Under the pieces are notes generated by a model that ran no database searches, was not told where the DNA came from, and was given only the letters and a program-made list of their open reading frames with translations. DNA of 64,000 bases, taken from positions 248,001-312,000 of the forward strand of contig JAUXYP010000001.1 in the NCBI GenBank assembly GCA_030694265.1. Direction: 5' to 3'. This document shows, one piece after another, positions 20,604 through 28,891 of this stretch. This stretch comes from Sulfuricurvum sp. Lineage in GTDB: Bacteria; Campylobacterota; Campylobacteria; Campylobacterales; Sulfurimonadaceae. The position numbers and the translations under genes are program-made. Numbering within the stretch: the stretch's first letter is position 1; the number at the start of each line of letters is the position of its first letter.

Positions 20604-21442
20604 TGAGAGAGACACCTCTTTATGAAGAAAAAAAATGTGAAGATGCATGCGAAGAGATTGCTTTTTTAAGTCATAAGATATTGGATTTAAATAAACAATT
20701 GATTGAAAGTGAAAAAGCCAAGTCACGGTTTTTATCGTTAATCGGTAACGAACTCAACAACCCAATGACGGCACTTTTAGGGATGATTCCTCGTTTGGCC
20801 CCTAAAAATGATGAAAAACTTGAAGCTATTTTTGCATTGGTACATGAAGAGGCATTAATATTGGATTTTCGCATTCAAAACTTGGTGACTGCATCGGAAA
20901 TAGAGAGTGGCGCATTCAATATTTCTCATTCATTGGTGGATATAAACGAGATCATCAAAGAGGCGATAGAGACATTAAAATACCCAATCAAAGTAAAAAA
21001 TATTGATATAGTCATTCATGATTCGTTAAAGCAAAAAGTTGTTACCGATCCTCAAAAACTCTATATTATCCTTAAAAATATTTTAGCTAATGCTATATGT
21101 TATGGGATAGCGGATGGTATTGTAGAAATTATCATTCTTGGTGATGACTCAAAGATATCAATTGCCGTGAAAAACCAAGGAAAAGGACCGGATGTAGAGT
21201 ATAAACCACAGGTTTTTACCCGTTTTGCCAATGGACCTGACGGAGCGCATGGATTAGGTCTTGGGCTAAGTATCGTTCGTAATTTGATGGAATGTTTGGA
21301 TGGAAGTATCGACTATGTTGTAGGCGATGGGACGGTCATATTTACACTTACTTTGCCTCTAGAAACAATCCTTCCTGATTCTGAAGCGTGTGGTTCCAAT
21401 GAATTTTTATTTGAATCGTTTGATGGGGCGATAGAACTCTAA
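20600..21442 (+). CDS. Histidine-kinase-like protein lacking the canonical phospho-acceptor His
   Basis: KSRFLSLIGNELNNPMTALLG at the H-box position; N-box ILKNILANAICYG; G2 HGLGLGLSIVRNLMECLDG. Confidence 0.75.
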   Translation: MMRETPLYEEKKCEDACEEIAFLSHKILDLNKQLIESEKAKSRFLSLIGNELNNPMTALLGMIPRLAPKNDEKLEAIFALVHEEALILDFRIQNLVTASEIESGAFNISHSLVDINEIIKEAIETLKYPIKVKNIDIVIHDSLKQKVVTDPQKLYIILKNILANAICYGIADGIVEIIILGDDSKISIAVKNQGKGPDVEYKPQVFTRFANGPDGAHGLGLGLSIVRNLMECLDGSIDYVVGDGTVIFTLTLPLETILPDSEACGSNEFLFESFDGAIEL

Positions 21443-21909
21443 TGATTCAAGGATGTTCCACTTTTATTCATGTAGGACAGATACATGTGGACACGGCACC
21501 CACCGCAATTTCTACGGTTCTAGGTTCGTGTGTTGCGGTATGTTTGTACGATGCTGGTCTTGGAATAGGGGGGATGAATCATTATTTACTCCCTTTTTGG
21601 AATGGGAATGGCTTGCAATCACCAAAGTTTGGAAATATCTCAATACCAAAACTGATTGAAGCGATGATGGCAAAAGGGTCGACCCATAAAAGCATTGAAG
21701 CTAAAATCTTTGGCGGCGCTTCTATGAATATCGGGATAAACGATTCAATGATGATTGGGCAAAAAAATATTTTGGTTGCTAAAGAAATTTTAAAAGAGTA
21801 TAAAATTGCCATCGTTGCCGAGGATATTGGTGGGCAAAGTGGGCGTAAGATACAGTTTGATTTACAACGGGGCAAAGTACTGTTGAAGTATGCTTCCAGT
21901 AATAATTAG
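21442..21909 (+). CDS. cheD: Chemoreceptor glutamine deamidase CheD
   Basis: ISTVLGSCVAVCLYDAGLGIGGMNHYLLP; KIFGGASMN; GRKIQFDLQRGKVLLK. Confidence 0.92.
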   Translation: MIQGCSTFIHVGQIHVDTAPTAISTVLGSCVAVCLYDAGLGIGGMNHYLLPFWNGNGLQSPKFGNISIPKLIEAMMAKGSTHKSIEAKIFGGASMNIGINDSMMIGQKNILVAKEILKEYKIAIVAEDIGGQSGRKIQFDLQRGKVLLKYASSNN

Positions 21910-21919
21910 GGGGTAGAGT

Positions 21920-22942
21920 ATGGCAATACGGGTACTAATTGTTGATGACAGTGCAACTGCGAGAGCCGTTTTAGCAGATATCCTTGGATCAGACCCTATG
22001 ATCGAAGTAGTAGGAACGGCATCGGATGCGTATGTCGCACGCGATAAAATAGTCGAATTGAAGCCGGATGTAATCTGCTTAGATGTAGAGATGCCTCGAA
22101 TGGATGGGATCACTTTTCTAAAACGCTTGATGCATTATATGCCTCTGCCGGTCATTATGGTTTCATCCCTCACACAAGCGGGAGCAAAAACGACACTCCA
22201 AGCACTCGAATCGGGTGCGGTCGATTTTGTACCCAAACCTCATTCCCATATTTATGATGGCAAAGATGAGATGCGTGACGAACTTATTTCAAAAATAAAA
22301 GTTGCAGCCAAAGTGAAAGTTAAACAGCGTGTATTGGGAAATACACAGCAGGCCAATACTACGTCACTGGCAGAAACGACCCATAAAATTTTGGCGATAG
22401 CGGCGTCTACTGGTGGAACGGAAGCACTGAAGGAGGTCTTAATGGGACTTCCCCGTAATGCCCCTGGAACCATTATTGTTCAGCATATGCCGGCTAATTT
22501 TACAGGGCCATTTGCAGAGAGGCTTAATTCCTTATGCGCAATGGAAGTACGTGAAGCCCGCAATGGTGATTCGATTACACCAGGTCTCGTATTGATAGCA
22601 CCTGGAGATTATCATATGGTAGTACGGCGTTCAGGTGCTCGTTACTATGTTGAAATAGGCAGTGGCGATAAAGTCTCCGGTCACCGTCCCTCAGCTGATG
22701 TACTACTTAACTCGGTTGCTAAAATTGCAGGAGCCAATGCTATTGGGGTTATCTTAACTGGGATGGGTGGTGATGGCGCACGAGGGTTACTTGCCATGCG
22801 TAATGCAGGTGCCAGAACTATTGGACAAGATGAAGCTAGTTGCATTGTTTATGGAATGCCAAAAGTAGCCTATGAACTAGGAGCAGTAGACATACAAGCA
22901 TCTTTACAGAAAATTTCTTCTCGTATATTAGAATCTTTATAA
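21920..22942 (+). CDS. cheB: Chemotaxis response regulator / protein-glutamate methylesterase CheB
   Basis: REC (VLIVDDSATARAV, DVICLDVEMPRMDG) plus methylesterase (IAASTGGTEAL, IIVQHMPANFTGPFAERL, LTGMGGDGARGLLAM). Confidence 0.95.
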   Translation: MAIRVLIVDDSATARAVLADILGSDPMIEVVGTASDAYVARDKIVELKPDVICLDVEMPRMDGITFLKRLMHYMPLPVIMVSSLTQAGAKTTLQALESGAVDFVPKPHSHIYDGKDEMRDELISKIKVAAKVKVKQRVLGNTQQANTTSLAETTHKILAIAASTGGTEALKEVLMGLPRNAPGTIIVQHMPANFTGPFAERLNSLCAMEVREARNGDSITPGLVLIAPGDYHMVVRRSGARYYVEIGSGDKVSGHRPSADVLLNSVAKIAGANAIGVILTGMGGDGARGLLAMRNAGARTIGQDEASCIVYGMPKVAYELGAVDIQASLQKISSRILESL

Positions 22943-22988
22943 CTATATAGACCTATTGAGATTGTTTTATGATTTGAGATTGATATGA

Positions 22989-24071
22989 TTGCTTAATAAA
23001 TTATTATTTAGGGATCAGACGATGATTTTTATGAAAGAACTGCAAAAATTTTCACTTCGATTGAATCTATTATATGTTGAAGATAATAGATCAGTACGAG
23101 AAGAAACGTTAAAAGTTTTTGAACCTCTATTTGCACATGTTGATATTGCCGAAAATGGTAAAGAAGGATTAGATAAATACAATCAATTTCATTATGATAT
23201 TGTTATAACAGACATCAATATGCCCGTGATGAATGGGATCGAAATGATTGAATATATTCATGAAGTCAATCCTGAGCAAAAAATAATTGCTATTTCAGCA
23301 CACGATGAGACTGATATATTATTGGATATCCTCTTAAAGGGAGTGAGTAGTTTTATCCTAAAGCCCATTGATTTAGACAAACTTTTTAAAATACTTTTAC
23401 CTGTCTGTAGAGATGCAGACGCACAAAATGTTAATATTGAACTCTTTAATGCCTTACAAGAAGAGCGTAAAAAGCTTAAACAGACTGTGGAAGCTTTGAC
23501 CTCTCATATGCATACGGTGAGTATTAAAAATGAACAAATCGGAGAACTCTATTTTCAAACCAAACCTGAAATTGAATCACAGCTTTTGGAAGAATATTTT
23601 GCAAAAGATGAAGATCAAGGTTATGAAAAAGTTGTATTTTTGTTCGATGATTGTGAAGAGATGAGAGATTTACTCAGTGAGATACCGGATAAACTTTCCA
23701 ATTTTACGGATGCCAATGATTTGAAGTATATTGATATAGTAGCTAATGACGTTTCTAAAATAGCTAATATTTTGTACCGTTATACCCCATTTTTAGATCC
23801 TTTGGCTCAAAAGTTGGAAGAGCTTGCTCGAATGATTGCACAAGATCCTGATTTTATCACCATAATTACAACTAAGCCTGAGCATATTTTGAAATTATTT
23901 GATGCTATTTGTATTGATCTGAGCTTTTATATTAAACGTTTTTCAATAGAGAGTATGGCGATGAAAAATATCCACCATATTCATCAGCCAACGACCCTGA
24001 GTATTCAACAAATCATCACCATGATTCATCCTTCAGAAAATGATGATGAAGGTGATATGGAATTTTTTTAA
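22989..24071 (+). CDS. Response regulator receiver protein with uncharacterised helical C-terminal domain
   Basis: REC: LLYVEDNRSVRE, DIVITDINMPVMNG, FILKPIDLDKL. C-terminus DDEGDMEFF. Confidence 0.8.
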   Translation: MLNKLLFRDQTMIFMKELQKFSLRLNLLYVEDNRSVREETLKVFEPLFAHVDIAENGKEGLDKYNQFHYDIVITDINMPVMNGIEMIEYIHEVNPEQKIIAISAHDETDILLDILLKGVSSFILKPIDLDKLFKILLPVCRDADAQNVNIELFNALQEERKKLKQTVEALTSHMHTVSIKNEQIGELYFQTKPEIESQLLEEYFAKDEDQGYEKVVFLFDDCEEMRDLLSEIPDKLSNFTDANDLKYIDIVANDVSKIANILYRYTPFLDPLAQKLEELARMIAQDPDFITIITTKPEHILKLFDAICIDLSFYIKRFSIESMAMKNIHHIHQPTTLSIQQIITMIHPSENDDEGDMEFF

Positions 24072-24112
24072 AATGCATTACAGAACTATCCTAAGATTTT
24101 GGAGTTTATTTA

Positions 24113-26683
24113 ATGAATAATACTTGTAAAAAAATGATACGTTATGATTTAAATGGTCTTGTACTGCCGGTGATTTTAATTGTCCTTTTAATTGCTATTC
24201 GAATTTATCATGGATATTTATTGTTTCATGTTATGGTAGAACTTTTTGCTGTTATTGTAGGTATCCTTATAGCAATTATCTCTTATTATATGCATAAATT
24301 TAGTCGTAATGATTTTTTACTTGCGCTTGGAGTCGGCTTTTTTTGGACAGCCGTGCTGGATTTATTTCATATGCTTAGTTACCACGGTATGAATGTCTAT
24401 CCAGAAGTTATAAGCGCAAATCCATCGACGACACTCTGGATATTTGCTCGCTTACTCCAAATTGCAACCTTACTTGCAGCTCCTTTTATCCGTTTTGACA
24501 GAGTATCACCACACATGCTGTTTACAGGAGTGGGGCTTTTAACGGTCATTTTGTATTTTGGTACTTTTATGGGTCTGTTTCCTGTAATGCATGTCCAAAA
24601 TACAGGAATAACAAACACGAAAATTGCACTTGAATATTTTGTGATTTTTGGATCAATGGTCGCGATGTTGATTTATAAATGGACACGTAGAGACTACCAT
24701 CCCTTTATGTATCATACGATCATGGCAGCGCTTTTTTTTAATGTCATAGCAGAAAGTTGTTTTACACTTTATGTGGACTTGTATGGTATCACGAATGTAT
24801 TAGGGCATATTTTTAAATTTATAGCATATTTGATGATTTTTAGAGGAATTGTTGTTACAGCACTCAAAGAGCCATTTGCTGTTATGTCTAAGAGATCCAC
24901 TGCTTATGATGCTATTCCTGTTCCTGTTGTAATCGTTGATAATAATGGGATCGTACGTCAGATTAATCATATGGCAAATCAGTATAAGTCGAATCAAGAT
25001 GATATAGTAGGTCAAGGTAATCATGAATTATTTCATCCGAATTTAAATGCAGATGTTTGCCCGATATGTCAAGCCATAGATAAAAAAATATTTAATACAT
25101 TAGAAGTAGAATGGGAAGATAAATATGAGCAATATACCATTAGCCCAATCATTGTTGATGGTATAGTGACGGGGACACTACAAATAAGTATTGATATTAG
25201 TGCTCAACGTCAAGCGGAAAAGCAGCTGCATAAAAAAGCAACATTGTTAAAAACCATTATCAATACTATACCGGTTCGATTATTTTGGAAAAATAAAGAC
25301 TCAGTTTATTTAGGATGCAATAATCTTTTTGCTGAGGATGCCGGTTTAACTAATTCTGATCAGATAATCGGTATGCATGATCACCAATTTTATTGGCATG
25401 ATCAAGCCAATTTGTATCATAAAGACGATAAATATGTTATGGAAAATGGTATGTCTAAAATCAATTCTGTTGAACCACAGGACAGGGGAAATGGCGAAAC
25501 TGCTTGGCTAAGCACATCAAAAGTACCCTTATATGATGAAAATGGCGATGTGATCGGTGTGGTTGGTGCTTATATCGATATTACAAATATTCGATTGGCT
25601 CAACTTAAATTAAAAGAGAGTGAAGAATTTTATCGAGTAATTTTTTCATCAGTCCATGAGGCAATCCTAATATTAACCGATAATACCATTAGCGATTGCA
25701 ATAATTTGGCATTATCTCTATTTGAATTGGATAGAGAATCGATGATTGGGATGGATATCTTTAGCTCAACATTCAGTATTGAATGCCGTGATGAGGATTT
25801 GAGTCATCATATAAAGCTCTCAGCTCAAGGTCAATACACACAAACGCAGTGCACATTGATATTACAGACAAAGGTGATTAAAATAGTCGAGATAAGTATT
25901 TCTGGATCGGGTGATTTTTCAGATAATAAACTTATTATGGTAGCCCGAGATATTACAAAAAAAATTGAACTTGAAAAATTATTTACAATGCAAACAAGAC
26001 AAGCGCAAATGGGTGAAATGATTTCTATTATTGCCCACCAATGGCGCCAACCGTTAGCTATTATTAATGCGATTACATCTCAAATGCGGTTAAAACAGTT
26101 GATGAATGGAGAAGAAGATTCTCCTGAGTACCAAAATCTCATAAAGGTAGAAGAACAGTCCACCCATCTCTCCCAAACCATTTCTGAATATCGTGATTTT
26201 TTCAAACCCGATAAACCAAAAGAGTATTTTAATTTTTCATTACTCATGCGCCATGCGCTTAATCTTCTTGATCATACTCTAAAAAATCATGGAATTATAA
26301 TTGAGGAGGTTATTTTAAATGATCCAAAACTTTTTAGCTTTAGAAATGAAATCTTACAGGTATTAACTGCTTTATTAAAAAATTCGTTGGATGCATTTCA
26401 AGATAATGACTGTAAAAATGGTAAGATCGTTCTAACGTTAGACAGCGATGACACTTATTCAATCTTGAGCATACACGATAACGCCGGTGGTATATCAAAT
26501 GAGAATATGAATAAATTGTTTATTCCGTATTTCACGACCAAAAGCAAACATGGTGGGACTGGTCTGGGTCTTTATATGAGTAAAATGATTATACATGAAC
26601 ATTGTGAAGGAGTATTAGAAATGTCCAGTCAAGATACAGAAACGATATTTACCATTAAAATCCCACATCAGGTACGTAAATGA
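24113..26683 (+). CDS. MASE3-like membrane sensor histidine kinase with PAS domains
   Basis: Multiple N-terminal TM helices with LFHMLSYHGMNV (MASE3-like), PAS repeats, H-box MGEMISIIAHQWRQPLAIINAI, GGTGLGLYMSKMII. Confidence 0.87.
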   Translation: MNNTCKKMIRYDLNGLVLPVILIVLLIAIRIYHGYLLFHVMVELFAVIVGILIAIISYYMHKFSRNDFLLALGVGFFWTAVLDLFHMLSYHGMNVYPEVISANPSTTLWIFARLLQIATLLAAPFIRFDRVSPHMLFTGVGLLTVILYFGTFMGLFPVMHVQNTGITNTKIALEYFVIFGSMVAMLIYKWTRRDYHPFMYHTIMAALFFNVIAESCFTLYVDLYGITNVLGHIFKFIAYLMIFRGIVVTALKEPFAVMSKRSTAYDAIPVPVVIVDNNGIVRQINHMANQYKSNQDDIVGQGNHELFHPNLNADVCPICQAIDKKIFNTLEVEWEDKYEQYTISPIIVDGIVTGTLQISIDISAQRQAEKQLHKKATLLKTIINTIPVRLFWKNKDSVYLGCNNLFAEDAGLTNSDQIIGMHDHQFYWHDQANLYHKDDKYVMENGMSKINSVEPQDRGNGETAWLSTSKVPLYDENGDVIGVVGAYIDITNIRLAQLKLKESEEFYRVIFSSVHEAILILTDNTISDCNNLALSLFELDRESMIGMDIFSSTFSIECRDEDLSHHIKLSAQGQYTQTQCTLILQTKVIKIVEISISGSGDFSDNKLIMVARDITKKIELEKLFTMQTRQAQMGEMISIIAHQWRQPLAIINAITSQMRLKQLMNGEEDSPEYQNLIKVEEQSTHLSQTISEYRDFFKPDKPKEYFNFSLLMRHALNLLDHTLKNHGIIIEEVILNDPKLFSFRNEILQVLTALLKNSLDAFQDNDCKNGKIVLTLDSDDTYSILSIHDNAGGISNENMNKLFIPYFTTKSKHGGTGLGLYMSKMIIHEHCEGVLEMSSQDTETIFTIKIPHQVRK

Positions 26684-28113
26684 GTTTAAAAGAACAATTA
26701 AACCATATCATAGAATACTCAAAAGGGATGAGAATTCTATATGTAGAAGATGAACAATCGATAAGAGAAAATACGAAGATTCTGTTAGAAACGATCTTTT
26801 TGGAGGTTCAAACAGCTAATAATGGACTAATGGGGCTTAAATTATATGAAGAGTTAGCATTTGACATCGTTGTAACGGATATATTAATGCCAGAGATGAA
26901 TGGTGTTAATATGGTAAAAAAAATAAAAGAGATCAATCCAAATCAATCTATCATCATTACGTCTGCATGTGAAGATAGTAACTATTTGTTAGAACTTATC
27001 AATCTAGCTGTTGCTCAATTTATCCTTAAACCGATTAAAACAGAACAGTTAATAAAGATTCTGGATGAAGTTGTCACAAATATTTATAATCAGCGTAAGG
27101 TAAATGAATTTACGACTCAGCTCAAACAAGATCTGATTCATCAAACGACCCTATTAGAACAATATAAAGAGGTTGTCGATTTTGCAACCATTGTATCAAA
27201 GACAGATTTAAGTGGAAAAATAATTTATGTTAATGAACAATTTATAAGAACGAGCGGATACAGTTACGATGAAATTGTTGAAAAAAAGCATAAACTTCTC
27301 CGACATCCGGATATGAGTCATGAATTTTATGAAAACCTTTGGCAAATGATATTAAGCAAACGAACATGGAAAGGTATCATAAAAAATATCAAAAAAAATG
27401 GTGAACGTTATATTACTGAGACAACTATAAAACCTATTTTAGATGAGTTTGGCGATATTGTCGAATTTATTAGTATCAGTTACAATGTGACAGAATTGTA
27501 TGATCTAAATGACGAGATATGGCAAACACAACATGAGATGTTATCACTTCTTGGGGAGGTGGGTGAAACACGTTCGCAAGAGACTGGAAATCATGTACGG
27601 CGTGTGGCAGAATACTCAAGATTATTGGGACAATTAGTAGGATTAAATGAAGAAGACATTCGATTGATCTACGGTGCCGCTCCGATGCATGATATTGGAA
27701 AAATCGGTATTGCGGATGCTATTTTGTTAAAACCGGGTAAACTTGATCCTGACGAATACACCATTATGAAAACGCATAGTAGCATTGGTTATAATATCTT
27801 GAAACACTCAAGTCGGCCATTACTTCAAGCTGCTGCAATTATTGCAAATGAACACCATGAAAAATGGGATGGATCAGGTTACCCCAATGCTCTTAGCGGG
27901 GATGGTATTCATATTTATGGACGTATTATTGCATTGGCGGATGTGTTTGATGCATTGAGTTGTGAACGTGTTTATAAAAAAGCGTGGCCGATTGAAAAGA
28001 TCATTGATCTAATTGTCAGTGAGCGCGGTCGCCATTTTGACCCAAATCTGGTCAAGCTATTTATGGACAATATTGATCAGTTTACAGAGATTTCGTATAA
28101 ATTTACTGACTAA
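26680..28113 (+). CDS. REC-PAS-HD-GYP domain protein (putative c-di-GMP phosphodiesterase)
   Basis: REC (YVEDEQSIRENTK, VVTDILMPEMNG), PAS (KLLRHPDMS), HD-GYP (HDIGKIGIADAILLKPGKL; NEHHEKWDGSGYP). Confidence 0.9.
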   Translation: MSLKEQLNHIIEYSKGMRILYVEDEQSIRENTKILLETIFLEVQTANNGLMGLKLYEELAFDIVVTDILMPEMNGVNMVKKIKEINPNQSIIITSACEDSNYLLELINLAVAQFILKPIKTEQLIKILDEVVTNIYNQRKVNEFTTQLKQDLIHQTTLLEQYKEVVDFATIVSKTDLSGKIIYVNEQFIRTSGYSYDEIVEKKHKLLRHPDMSHEFYENLWQMILSKRTWKGIIKNIKKNGERYITETTIKPILDEFGDIVEFISISYNVTELYDLNDEIWQTQHEMLSLLGEVGETRSQETGNHVRRVAEYSRLLGQLVGLNEEDIRLIYGAAPMHDIGKIGIADAILLKPGKLDPDEYTIMKTHSSIGYNILKHSSRPLLQAAAIIANEHHEKWDGSGYPNALSGDGIHIYGRIIALADVFDALSCERVYKKAWPIEKIIDLIVSERGRHFDPNLVKLFMDNIDQFTEISYKFTD

Positions 28114-28128
28114 ATAAGAAAGGTCAAA

Positions 28129-28818
28129 ATGGCTAAGTTCAATGAATTTATTGAGTTTAAAAATCTGTCAGTGTTATACGCAGAAGATAATGATACATTA
28201 CGTGAGATCACGGAAAAGACTCTGAACTTAGTCGTAGGAAAAGTTTTTTCTGTGGCAAATGGGGTAGAAGCCCTGGATGTTTATAAAAACAACACGATTA
28301 ATATTGTTATATTAGACATTCACATGGGCAATATCAGTGGTATCGATGTTGCTAAAAAAATACGAGAGCATAACGATAATATTCCCATTGTAATTGTTTC
28401 AGGATCAATTGCTACCGAAGACCTGTTAGCTGCATGCAAACTCAATTTAATCGATTACATCCACAAACCCATAGAGTTTAATGCTTTAATAAAAATACTT
28501 TATCTTGCCGTAGATCGATTGAAATCTCATGGAATGCTCCAGGCAACAATCAATGATACTTTATCGTATGATTATTTTGGAAAAGTATTTGTTCATAAAA
28601 ACTGTGAAAAAACCGTATTGACGAAAAATGAGATCCTTGCGATAGAACTGCTACTATCCCAACGTGGCAAGGTTATCCCTTATTCGGGCTTTTCACAAGC
28701 ATTGGATGAGGAAATGTCCGATGGTGCACTCAAAAATCTAATACTTCGAATTCGAAAAAAAATGGGAGATGATAGCAATCTTCGAAATTTAGCGAAGATT
28801 GGATACAGTTTAGTTTGA
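28129..28818 (+). CDS. OmpR-family response regulator
   Basis: REC (YAEDNDTLRE, IVILDIHMGNISG) and winged helix (TVLTKNEILAIELLLSQRGKVIPYS...LKNLILRIRKKMGDD...IGYSLV). Confidence 0.83.
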   Translation: MAKFNEFIEFKNLSVLYAEDNDTLREITEKTLNLVVGKVFSVANGVEALDVYKNNTINIVILDIHMGNISGIDVAKKIREHNDNIPIVIVSGSIATEDLLAACKLNLIDYIHKPIEFNALIKILYLAVDRLKSHGMLQATINDTLSYDYFGKVFVHKNCEKTVLTKNEILAIELLLSQRGKVIPYSGFSQALDEEMSDGALKNLILRIRKKMGDDSNLRNLAKIGYSLV

Positions 28819-28891
28819 TTTTTAAGTATAGCTTTATTTTATTCTATAACATTGTTTTACAGTATTCTTGGATTAAAGTAAATTAATAGAA

